Source of the DNA: Amborella trichopoda
Taxonomy: Eukaryota > Streptophyta > Magnoliopsida > Amborellales > Amborellaceae
Direction of reading: 5' to 3'
NCBI RefSeq assembly: GCF_000471905.2
Contig: NW_006499603.1
Location: 1,804,459-1,868,458, forward strand
DNA: 64,000 nt
Translations under genes and position numbers: made by a program
The notes under the pieces: model-generated
The model's database searches: none
The model's input: the letters and a program-made list of their open reading frames with translations, nothing else
Told to the model about the DNA's origin: nothing
In this document: positions 22,486 to 33,035 of the stretch, one piece after another
Position numbering within the stretch: position 1 is the stretch's first letter
How the letters are laid out: each line of letters opens with the position of its first letter

Positions 22486-24792
22486 TGCTGGAAGACATTT
22501 CTCATCATCATGGGTCCCCAGTCAAGAAAGCCTAACAAATAGTAGAAATTCTGATAGTCTCATAATAACCCTAGAACTGGCCAAGATCTTCATAAGGACT
22601 CTCAAAATTTTCCTGTCAAGTTTCATCACATTCTGACATGTCCAAGGCAGTACAGACTGAGAAACAAGTTTGGAGAATCAGCCTCTATCACCTTGAAACG
22701 GACCATATAACTAGATTTATATTGATGATGTCTCCATTTACTTTGGGACCACTGGATCCGGCACAGTTCAAAACTCTCAGGGGTCAAATTTCAGCATGAA
22801 TGTACATTCCAAAAAGAAGTTATAGGCAAAAGAGTGAAACAAGAGGAGCCGTATGCTATTCCCATGCAGCCACCCAACTTATTGTCGTGCGCCCCTTTCC
22901 TAACCCAATTGCTGTGCGCTCCTTTCCCTCCACCCTATCGTCGTGCACCCCTTTCCTAACCCTATTGTTGTGCGCTCCTTTCCCTCCACTCTATTGCCGC
23001 GCACAAACCTCTTCCTATCTCCGCGCGGCAACCTCTTCCTATCGCCGTGCTCCAACCTCTTCCCATTGCCGTGCGCTCCTCTCCCACGTGTTCATGTATC
23101 TCTCAGCAACCTGCTACATCCCAGCCATCTCATGGCCTCACCTTTGCCACCAACCATTAGCAGCCAAAGCTCTGCCACTCTCCGGTGCTTTTCTTCCCCT
23201 GTTACCACCTATTGTCCCCCTTTCTTCTCAGCTATCCTGTTCTCTCCTTGTGCTCCCGCATGTCGACCTTCATGTGGTGCACCATTATCTCAGCCACCCA
23301 TCCCTCTCCTCTTCACCGCCCCTGATTCTCCACTCCACCATCTTGCTTCAACCTGCAATCACCTACAATCGCAGCATCTAAGTCTAACCAGCAATCACCT
23401 CCCTATACTTCTTCTTCATCTCTCAGTCGTCTCCAGCTGCAACCTTTGTCTCTCTCGCATTCTTCAGTGGCATCTCTTACTTGCCACCCCTTTTTTTTTT
23501 GTTCACTCCCTCACTCACCTACCATTTGCTGCAAATTTTCGCCACCACTGCCCCCACAGTCGCCTCATCCTTGCCATTGCAGCCACACCATCAACGACCA
23601 CCACCCTCCCTGACCAGCAACCAATCTCGCCTCTCTTCAGCTGCTGCGTCCTCCTTTTTCCAAGACCATCTGCCCCCAACGAGTTCCCTCTCATCTACTG
23701 CCTTCTCTCCCTGCAACTCCCTCATTGTTGTTCGCAATTCCTGTTCCCTCTCACTCTCTTGCGTTCTCTGTCCACCCGTCCATCTTGCCCCTTTCCCAGT
23801 ACTCTGCAGCTCCCATTCTTTGGTCTTTTTTTTTCCTCCCATTACACTATACAAACCCAATGCCCCATTCTCTCCCTATCTAAACTGATCTTCTTAGTAC
23901 CTAAACGCTTCCCTTTATCATTCACATAAAAAAAAAAACGAAAATAAGAAACCCAACAGCTAGCCGTTAAAGTCTTTCTCTCTATGTAAGCTTAAAAAGA
24001 ACCCAATATTTAACCGTTCTTCTCCCTTTAACCAAATCATGTAGTTTTTACTTTACCGTTACCCTGTGTCAAAACCTGTCTCTCTTTTTCAATAAAATAA
24101 CCCAATAAATGAAATCTCTCTCTCATCCAAATAAACAAACAATCCCATCTCTCATTCTCTTAAACGTGTCCTCCTTTTATGATTATTTTACTTATCCTCT
24201 ACGACATGTCAAACACTTTTTTTATTTTAAACCCATTTTGTTTTTATTTATTGCAAAAATTATTACATTTTATTTTTTCAACCCCTTTCTTTTACTTTAT
24301 TCCATGTTACTCCTTCACCTTATTTTCATTCCTTTTATTCTTATTTCATCCAAACTCCATCTTCTAATCTTATTTTATTTCAATTCATCTCTTTCGTTTT
24401 CATTTCATCTTATTCCACTTTACTTTTCATTTCACTCCATTTTATTTTATTTTTATCTTTGGCAAGTCAGGATCCCTAGACCCACTTGTTGGGACATCTT
24501 ACGTGTGTGTGTTTGCAAGAAAGGAGAAACAAGTCAAGGGACGTTATACCAAACCGGCCATAAACCAGGGGGCTTTCCAACGTGATCTAAGAGGGCGCCC
24601 ACGCGAGCCAGCCCGAGTGTGTCATGGACCCGCATGAGGCAAGTCCTGCCTCACGACCCAAATTCCTCTCTCACTAGTTGAACGCATGCCCTTGTTCTGT
24701 GAACAAAATTCCCAAGAGAGCGATCTCAAGTCTCCCGAAACCAAGCCATCAGGTCAACCCGACCAGGAAGGCGAGATCGAAGCACCTAACCA
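22486..24792 (+). mobile_element. N2: 5' LTR with internal deletion
   Basis: Begins TGCTGGAAGACATTTC and ends CACCTAACCA. It aligns with the N2 3' LTR at 33036-33385, then jumps to the equivalent of 34955-35318 and on to 43758-44353. About 1.57 kb present in the 3' LTR, S1 and N1, including the promoter region, is missing at about 22870. The 22880-23075 part has short CT-rich tandem units (TTTCCTAACCC, GTGCGC). The rest is C/T-rich simple sequence and a poly-pyrimidine tract near 24200-24460. The long plus-strand open frames here (up to 328 codons) are low-complexity artefacts. Confidence 0.88.
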
Positions 24793-24795
24793 ACT

Positions 24796-24813
24796 TGACA
24801 ACTCCATTGAGGA
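24796..24813 (+). other. N2 primer-binding site (tRNA-Arg type)
   Basis: TGACAACTCCATTGAGGA lies three bases after the LTR end and resembles TGGCGACTCCGCTGGGGA, complementary to tRNA-Arg, with several substitutions. Confidence 0.72.
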
Positions 24814-25044
24814 CACGCTACCCCATTGTTGGATCGTTCTTGTTTGACTTTTCTTTCTCTTTATTTCTGCTCAGTATATACACACCTGTCTTTAGGGTTA
24901 CTTAACCCCTTCATCCGAGTCAGGGGTTTCGTAATCCCCGCACTAGTGAGTCTTCATCAGGAACAGGTTCCATGGACCTCATTCTCAACTTTTCTCCCAA
25001 GCATCAACCTTGTGTCATGCTCCTAGGTCATCGCCTGGATAGAG

Positions 25045-26110
25045 GTGAGGATGGACCTACAAGTCCCTCATTCCCTACCTCCTTACAATGGTGGACCTTC
25101 TGCCAACGCACCTTGCATTGGTGGCACATATGCCACCACACATAACATGCACTCTACTACCGGCTACTCACTTGCCGGTCCCACTACTTGGGGCACCCCG
25201 AAGGCTACCCTTCCCTCTCTTGTGACTAACAGCTCATCTACCGTTGCTCCTGTGGGTCGCCCTAAGGCTACCCCCCATTCTCTATCACTTCGAACCCCTA
25301 TAATAAGAGGTTCGACACCAAGAGGAGGTGGCTTTGAAGTCACCACCTCACACACACCCACCAAAGCTAGTGGACCATCCATTCTAGCTACAACTCGGGG
25401 CAACCTTCAGGTTACTTTTGGACACTGTTAGAGTTCGGGTCTTCTTGAATCAAGCCTGCACCCCTTTTGCCTACACATTACACCACTCGGGACAACCCTC
25501 AAGTTACGTCAAGACACTGTCAGGGTTCGGGTCTTCATGAATTGAACCCTGCACCTCTTTTGTATGCACACCACACAACTCGGGGCAACCCTTAGGTTAC
25601 CTCGGGGCACTGTCAGGGTTCAGGTCTTCTTGAACTTGGCTCTGCACCTCTTTTGCATGCACATTGCACCATTTGAGGCAACCCTCAGCTTACCTCGGAA
25701 CACCATCAGGGTTCGGCTCTTCTTCGGACCGACCCTGCACAACCCTTGCATATGCACTGCATCGCTTGGGGCAGCCTTGTTGTTGAGTCTGCCCGAGCAC
25801 ACGAGGGGCAACCTCCTAGTACCCCTCCCAGCACATGCTTGCTCACTCTGTGAGGAATCGTGACACGACCATTCCATCACACACACATGCTCATAGCACT
25901 AGGCCTCTTAAGGCCGGACATGCAACTCGAGCCCGGGTTGACCACCAGATCACTCGAAGTCCTTCTGTAGGAGGCGCACACGTGCCAATCCCCCCGTCCA
26001 CTCGGAGCACATCTTTGCATTATGCATACACGCATAGATCTAACATTCCACCTAATTCCAACACATCAATGGGTTAGAAGAATAGTTCGCCTTTTCTCAA
26101 AAGCAGTACT
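25045..26110 (+). pseudogene. N2 gag: N-terminal low-complexity region
   Basis: An open stretch from 25045 reads MDLQVPHSLPPYNGGPSAN, VAPVGRPKATPHS and STPRGG, matching the N1 region at 18600-19118. It ends at 25431. From 25430 to 25830 the DNA is a loose tandem repeat of about 110-125 bp (CTCGGGGCAACCCTC, CAGGGTTCGGGTCTTCTTG), a local expansion not seen in N1. No known domain is visible. Confidence 0.7.
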
Positions 26111-26118
26111 ACCTGGCC

Positions 26119-27330
26119 ATGAAGAAGGGAAATCATGATCAAGCCTTGAAATGGGGCCGGGAGACCAAGACATTGAAGGCCCAGCTCAGGAGTAAAGTAA
26201 AGAAAGTGATCGAAGACTTATCTTCCAATGATGAGAGCCCCTTCCCCTTTGCTGAGAGCCCCATTGAAATAACACATATGTACCCTGAAGGCACAGTGAT
26301 TTCATGTAAATCTAGTTGCATGCTTTCCCCATGTCATGCTTGCTGCATGTACGCTCCTGACAATAACAATACGACCTTGTCCTATGAGGGTTTCAAATTC
26401 CCATTTGGTGATGAAGACCTCAATTCCGATGGGCCACATCCCTCGTCCTCATGCATCCAATGACTCCTACCTCTGATGAGAGTTCGTCACTCTCATTTGA
26501 GGAAAATCATTCCCTCATAGAGGGCGAGATAGGTAGCATTCCCTTCGCTGACCACCCCATTGAAATGGCGCCTCTAACTCCCAAAAAAGCCACCATTCTT
26601 TATGAGGCTGACTACATACGGCCTCCATGCCTTGAAGATGTCACGGCTCCTTATGAGGCTGATCACATGTTTGCTCCATGTCTTGAAAAATTCTTCCCCG
26701 ATGACGATCAAGTGTCCACACCATCTTATGAGAGTTTCAGATTCTTATTAGATGATGATGATATCCAAGCCTTAGAAGATGAAACCAACCTGAATGAAGG
26801 CTCAATGACCTTCATCAATGAGGTTGTCGAAGCAGCGGCAGTTGAGCCCACGGTCGAGAATCCCATTGAGCAGGAGAATGTGGTGAGCAAACTCTATTGG
26901 ATGGTACTGCCCCAAATGAAAGGGAAGCTTTCGAGGCAACCAGCCCCAAGGCCTCTGTTATCCCTTTGCTTCCCAATGGTGAGCAACCCAATCCTTTAGT
27001 AAGAGAAGAGCTCTCAAGCATGGCTGGTGTCGAAGCTATGGTGATCAATGAAATACTAGATACTATGAGGAGGACGAAATTACGCATCTTATGACCACAT
27101 TGAAACAATAACAAGCTGAGATGAGGTCAAAAGATAGAATCATAGAAACTTTGCGCCAAAAGGTATTGGTGTCACGCAAGCCTGAGCATACCACCACAGG
27201 GCACCACACCCTCTTTACTATCCCTCAAGCACTCTATCTGATAATCGAAACAACACCATCAGAAGAAAAGGCACTCCCACCTCACCTCCCTCATTACCGG
27301 TCTCTTCCCCACTGACTTAGGTTGGGAACG
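26119..27330 (+). pseudogene. N2 gag: acidic middle region
   Basis: Two overlapping frames (26119-26463 and 26451-26999) share an acidic motif that recurs: FPFAESPIEITHMYPEGT then YEGFKFPFGDEDLN, and IPFADHPIEMAPLTPKKAT then YESFRFLLDDDD. The two frames overlap by 13 bases and change phase, so an original single frame is likely. A broken continuation to 27330 includes EMRSKDRIIETLRQKV, a probable coiled segment before the capsid. I do not recognise a named domain in the acidic part. Confidence 0.65.
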
Positions 27331-27338
27331 AAGAATTA

Positions 27339-27894
27339 GTGAAGGGCATGGTAGCCGAAGCATTGAAAAAGTATAGTATCCCAGTGATGGAAGAGTTGAA
27401 TTTCTATCAAAAGCCTTACCCAGCATATGTTGACCAAACTCCATTTCCACCGGGCTATCAATTACTAAACCTCCCCAAGTTTGATAGTACTGGCTCAACG
27501 CAGCAACACATAGTCCATTTCATTGCAGCCTGTGGTAATACAATGAATAATGTGCACCTACTGCTTCGTCAACTTGTTGGAACCCTTACAGGAGCAGCAT
27601 TCAAATGGTACTCTCGGTTACTACCTGGGTTAATCTCATCATGGGAACAAATGGAGGAAGAGTTCCTTAAGTGATATTGGGACATAGAAAAGAAAGTGCA
27701 ACTCTTTGAACTCTTTGAGGTGAAACAAAAGCCACACGAGGCAGTAATCGAGTACATCGAAAGGTGGCACAATTTGGTCAAACCAATAGGTGAGCCGCAA
27801 GAGATAAGAGTATTGCATCGATGGGATGCACCTAGAATTGGCTCGTTATGTCACTTCATCATGGCCCAATACATTCAACAAGATGATTAACAAG
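27339..27894 (+). pseudogene. N2 gag: capsid domain
   Basis: This is the clearest Gag in N2. It reads MVAEALKKYSIPVMEELNFY, then QKPYPAYVDQTPFPPGYQ, FIAACGNTMNNVHLLLRQLV, LTGAAFKWYSRLLPG and SWEQMEEEFLK. A single TGA at 27672-27674 is followed in the same frame by YWDIEKKVQLFELFEVKQ, IEYIERWHNLVKP and MAQYIQQDD. The pattern is the standard plant retrotransposon gag domain. The stop is consistent with CGA to TGA. The frame ends at about 27890, where minisatellite DNA begins. No zinc knuckle, protease or RT follows. Confidence 0.92.
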
Positions 27895-28540
27895 GCAGTT
27901 CAAATTGAAGGTTTGCTCAAACACCACGGTCTAGATGCACGACCCTTAACTGCATGGTCCAAACTATACGACCTTAAACTGCAGTAGATGTCTAGTTGCA
28001 CGACCTTAAACTGCACGGTCCAAGCTATATGACCCTGAACTATAGCACACGTCCTAGTGGCATGACATTAAACTGCACAACAGATAGTCTTGGAGGCAAG
28101 ACCTAAAACATACCCTCAGGTCTCGGCAAATGACCTTAAAACACGTCAAATGATGGTCACGGTGGCATGACCTTAAAAACGCTTCCACGAAAAAAGAAAA
28201 AGAAAAAGAAAAAGACAAGCATAATGAAAACCAGCATGGGCACTGTGGGCAAGATTTTCAAAATAAAGGGGGTGTGGTGAAACCCTTCGGGGCACTCACT
28301 CTCAAAAGACATGCATGTTGGTCCTCCCCTAAGGGTCATCATGAGTAAAAATGTCAAACACTCCTATAGCAAGACGTTAAACTGTGCAACATATAGTCCA
28401 TTTGCACAACTATAAATTGCTTCTTGTTCCTACATGTTTTCTTGGGGTTATAGCGTGACACCCTACTTCACATCCTCTACTACATCCTTCTTCACAAGCC
28501 CCCAGTGAAAAGACACCACCCCTTCGAGGTGTCCTCCCAA
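27895..28540. repeat. N2: degenerate 35-bp-type repeats and spacer
   Basis: From about 27930 to 28180 there are irregular copies of the ACCTTAAACTGCA word that builds the array at 30515. 28180-28360 holds AG-rich sequence and words such as AAACCAGCATGGGCAC that recur near 32040. Nothing codes here. Confidence 0.7.
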
Positions 28541-29810
28541 ATCAAGGTATACATCGATCGTGACTGTGAGGCTTGGAAGCAAAGCATGCATTTCAAAGAA
28601 TGCGCCCGCCACTCTACAAAGCCATATTTCAAAGAGGCATACCATAGTTTCGACTGTGAGGCTTCAAAGCAAAAGCATGTAATCATAAAGGCATGCGCTC
28701 GTCTCTTAGAGGCGTAGCATAGTTTCGACTGTGAGGCTTCGAAGCAAAGCATGCATTTCAAAGCATGTGCCGGCCTCTATAAAGCCATACATCAAAGAGG
28801 TGCACCATAGTTTCGACTGTGAGGCTTCGAAGAATAGCATGCAATAGTCAAAGCATGCGCCCGCCTCTACAGAGCCATATCACAAAGAGGTGTACCACAG
28901 TTCCGATTGTGAGGCTTCGAAGCATAGCATGCACTTCAAAGTATGCACCCGCCTCTGCAAAGCCATATCACAAAGAGGTGTACCATAGTTCCAACTGTGA
29001 GGCTTCAAAGCAAAGCATGCAACCGTCAAAGCATGCACCCACCTCTACTAAGCCATATCAGAAAGAGGTATACCAAAGTTCCCACTGTGAGGTTTCAAAG
29101 CAGAGTATGCACTTCAAAGCATGCGCTCTCCTCTACAAAGCCATATCACAAAGAGGTGTACCACGGTTCAGACTGTGAGGCTTCGAAGCAGAGCATGCAT
29201 TTCAAAGCATGCGCTTACCTTTACAAAGCCATATTTCAAAGAGGCATACCATAATTTCGACTGTAAGGCTAAGAAGCAAAAGCATGTAATCATCAAGGCA
29301 TGCGCTCGTCTCACAGAGGCGTACCATAGTTTCGACTATGAGGCATTGAAGAAAAGCGTGCATTTCAAAGCATGCGCCCGCCTCTACAAAGCCATATATT
29401 AAAGAGGTGTACCACAGTTCTGACTTTGAGGTTCGAAGCAGAGCATGAAACCGTCAATGCGTACGCCCGCCTCTATAAAGCCATATATGAAAGAGGTGTA
29501 CCACAGTTCCGACTTTGAGGCTTCGAAGCATAACATGCAATCGTCAAAGCATGTTCCCGCCTCTACAAAGCCATATCACAAAGAGGTGTACCACAGTTCC
29601 GACTATGAAGTTTTGAAGCAAAGCATGCACTTCAAAGCATATGCTCGCCTCTACAAAGCCATATCACAAAGAGGTGTACCACAGTTCCGACTGTGAGGCA
29701 AAGCGTGCACTTCAAAGCATGTGCCTTTCTCTACAAAGCTATATATTAAAGAGGTGTACTAAAGTTTCGACTGTGAGGCTTCAAATCAAAGAAATATCTC
29801 AAAGGAGCTT
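28540..29810. repeat. 89-bp minisatellite in N2
   Basis: About 14 units of 88-91 bp carry AAAGCCATATCACAAAGAGG, TGTACCACAGTTCCGACTG, TGAGGCTTCGAAGC and AAAGCATGC. Some units, for example those starting near 28690 and 29300, lack the AAAGCCATATCACAAAG part and are about 70 bp. Several open frames of 60-120 codons cross the array in different phases. They reflect the repeat and are not genes. Confidence 0.92.
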
Positions 29811-29865
29811 GCCGGCAGTCTCTACCATATATCCTTACACCTAATAGGGTGCTTTCACCACCCAT

Positions 29866-30490
29866 TGTACCCATTCCATGGATCATCTTTACCTCAAGAC
29901 TCTCCTGGCCTCCATTTTTTTAGCCGAGTCACACCACTCAGAGCCCTCTTAAGCCTCCATCATGCACCTTTAACTACCCATGACCCCACTTCTTGTCATG
30001 CGTACCCTTATGCTAGACCCCGTTACCGGCAAGCCTGTTCTACCGCTATTCTCAGTGTTACACCTGTGTACCGGCCTGTCATCCCAGTGAAGTTAGGTGT
30101 ATTCCATCAACATCCCCAGTGGAGTTAGGTGTATGCAAAAGAAAAAAAATATCGACTTACCCCTTCAATCCCTGATGGGACTTTTCACACCAACATCCAC
30201 AGTAGGAGTCACATCCTATTTCTACCCACTATCCTCAGGAAGTTAGGGCCATTCTTATCTTTTTCAACCATCAGTGGGGTCGCATCTGTCCTCTGACCTG
30301 TCATTCTCAGCAGAGTTATACGCATACCATTACTTTTCATCCCCAGGGAGTCACACTTACCCTCATAATCCCAAGTGAAGTCTGCTTTCTCGTGCTGCTC
30401 ATCATAGGGCCACCTTCTTCATCTAAATATCTTTGCTTGTGTATATCCTTTACTATTTTAATCACCAGGGAGTCAAATTGTTATCCACAG
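29866..30490. repeat. Irregular repeat with tRNA-Arg-end-like motif
   Basis: The motif ATCCCCAGTGGAGT occurs at 30112-30125. Degenerate versions lie near 30080, 30182, 30228, 30265, 30305, 30340, 30390 and 30460, spaced about 35-75 bp. The 14-mer is identical to the complement of the N4 PBS at 60362-60375, that is, to the sense sequence of a tRNA-Arg 3' end. No gene is seen in the region. Confidence 0.6.
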
Positions 30491-30514
30491 ACCTATCCCC
30501 CATGCAACTTCACC

Positions 30515-31500
30515 TACATGGTGACCCACACAATGGTCCATGCTACATGACCTTAAACTATGCAGCCGTGGTCCATGCTGCATGACCTTAAACTGCACGG
30601 CTGTGGTCCATACTGCATGACCTTAAATTGCACAACTGTGGTCCATGCTACATGACCTTAAACTGCACAGCCTTGGTCCATGCTGCATGACCTTAAATTG
30701 CACAGCCGTGGTCCATGCTACATGTCCTTAAACTGCATAGTTGTGGTCCATGCTGCATGACCTTAAACCGCACAGCCGTGGTCCTTGCTGCATCACCTTA
30801 AACTGCACAGCCGTGGTCCATCCTGCATGACCTTAAACTACACAGCTGTGGTCCATGCTACATGACCTTAAACTGCATAGTCGTGGTCCATGCTGCATAA
30901 CCTTAAACTGCACAGCCGTGGTCCATGCTACAAGACCTTAAACTGTAAAGCCGTGGTCCATGCTACAAGACCTTAACCTGCAAAGCCGTGGTCCATGCTG
31001 CATGACCTTAAACTACACAACTGTGGTCCGCGCTGCATGACCTTAAACTGCACAGCCATGGTTCATATTGCATGACCATAAACTGCACATCCGCGGTCCA
31101 TGCTGCATGATCTTAAACTGTACAGCCGTGGTCCGCGCTACATGACTTTAAACTACATAGCCATGGCCCAAACTATATGACCTTAAACTGTAGCGGAGGT
31201 ATAGTTGCACGACCTTAAACTACCTAGTCCTAGTTGCATAACTTTAAGCTGCATAGCCATGGTCCAAACTATATGACCATAACCTATAGTCTACGTCCTA
31301 GCTGCATGATATTAAAAGGCTCAGCATCATGGTCCAAATTATATGACCTTAAACTTTGTGGAGGTCTAGTTGCGTGACCTTAAACTGCCTGGTCCTAGTT
31401 ACATGACTTTAACCTACATAACCACGGTCCAAGCTATATGACTTTAAACCATACTGCGCGTCCTGACTGTAAGACGTTAAATTACTTTGCCCAGGTCTCG
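30515..31500. repeat. 35-bp minisatellite in N2
   Basis: About 18 regular units of 35-36 bp run to about 31140, followed by looser copies to 31500 and again at 31840-31930. A unit joins GGTCCATGCTGCATGACC to TTAAACTGCACAGCCGT. The first part is itself a dyad (GGTCCATG against CATGACC, one bulge). It is non-coding. Confidence 0.92.
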
Positions 31501-31782
31501 GAGGTATGACCTTAAACACACCCTCACATATGCACACACCCCTTTTACGTGCATCTTCACACACGCCTTCCCTAATCGACCAGCTCGTGTGTATGCATCA
31601 CCTTCATTGCTTCCCCAGTGAACCCATTCACTTCACTACCACTAATCATCATTCTTCAGTGAGTCTCACCCATGCTCACAAAATAGTGAGCTTTCTCGCC
31701 ATCGATACTCGTCGTCTGCTAGTGGATCACCACTTCTCACCCACCTTTCATACATCTTCCATCTTTCATAGGCAGCCTCGTA

Positions 31783-31816
31783 NNNNNNNNNNNNNNNNNN
31801 NNNNNNNNNNNNNNNN
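31783..31816. other. Assembly gap (34 N)
   Basis: A run of 34 undetermined bases lies in N2 between repeats. The true length of the missing sequence is unknown. Confidence 0.99.
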
Positions 31817-31929
31817 GTCATTCATCACCACTATGGTCCAGCTGTATCACCCCAAACTATAGTGCACGTCTTAATCACATGACGATAAAAGGTTTCGTAC
31901 AAATCTTGAAGGCATGACCCTAAACACGC

Positions 31930-33023
31930 CTTCACAAAAAAAGGGCATGGTGTACACTTGGACAGGGGAATTTCATGAGTAAAAATAACGGATCGGCATG
32001 GTCACGAAACTATAAGTAAAAGAGTTCTATGAAAACAAAACCCAAGCATGGTGAAAACCCTAAAAGGGCACCATGAGCAAAAATGGATGAAAATGGTAGA
32101 CATGGCCTCAAGGTCATGGGTAAAAGAGCCCGAAAATCAAGGAGGTTGGTGAAAATCGTCTTCACTGTGCCACTTCCCTTATTCAAGTGAAAACCCACAA
32201 AAGGGCGCTTGGACCAACAAAATAGTTTGACGAAACACCACAGCCTCAGCCACACCTAATTGCCAAACAGTCATAATTCTGGTTGGCGAAGTGTACTTAA
32301 AATCCTCAATTGTCAGCATCCAAGCACAACACAAAATGGCTAATTCGAGAATGAGAGCCTCATAAGATCTCCCACGTTTCACCTCCAAAAACAACAAGAG
32401 TCCTTGAGGGTGAGGACGACGACTGAAAGATCCCTACAAAATGCTAAAAGACCATCACGAAGGCAAGAAACTGACAAAGCCAGGGCCTAACCTGCCAGAG
32501 ACTTCAGGGTAATGTATTGCCATGAGATCGCCTAACCTAAACCTTCCGTAACCGATAGGGCTAGATTTTTTACTGTACCCGGCAGGATGGGGCCCACGAG
32601 GCCCCCTCGTCAAAACTCCCCTAGCCAACAACCTCAGATTTTTGAGTTAGGTTAGAAGCCCCCGACTAGAACTCGCTAGACAAGTACTACAGAGATACTT
32701 TGATCATCAAAAGCATACCTGGTGTAGCAGCAAACAATGCAGACCAAAGGTTCATAGCAATTGGCCTGATTTTGACCAATGAGGTCCCTACAAAATCCTC
32801 AAGTTGTCAAAATCGTAAATAGTCCCCGAGGGTGAGGACTTAGATAGGATTCCTCAAAATTCTATCCTCTCCCTAAAGTCTCCACGGGTGGACCCATACA
32901 TTGCGTCCAAACATCTGAGCATCCTAGTTACAAGATTGCGTGAATCTCAATTCACATAGTCCTGTGGCTAGCCAGGAGAAGTTTTTTGAATGATTGTACT
33001 TCTTTCTTCGAAGCACAACATTC
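31930..33023 (+). other. N2: 3' untranslated region
   Basis: This lies between the arrays and the polypurine tract and has no gene. It has AAAGGGC, GCATGGTGAAAACCC and CACCATGAGCAAAA at 32045-32082, which recur inverted in N3 near 47959-47993. It also has an internal duplication of CCCTACAAAAT and GAGGGTGAGGAC words (about 32400 and 32790). Confidence 0.7.
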
Positions 33024-33032
33024 GGTGGGGCT
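33024..33032 (+). other. N2 polypurine tract
   Basis: CGGTGGGGC, a G-rich run, lies a few bases before the 3' LTR start at 33036. Confidence 0.6.
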
Positions 33033-33035
33033 TGC

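Noticed and set aside
22943..23929. 328-codon plus-strand open frame
   Set aside because: Low-complexity Ser, Pro and Leu-rich translation of C/T-rich LTR sequence. A second frame is open over the same bases.
28505..29844. Set of 60-119-codon frames with repeated HKEVYHSS-type text
   Set aside because: They derive from the 89-bp minisatellite. The period is not a multiple of three, so the same text reappears in all frames.
30515..31200. Regular repeats resembling a CRISPR array
   Set aside because: The units are contiguous tandem repeats without unique spacers, in a plant retrotransposon. There are no cas-like genes.
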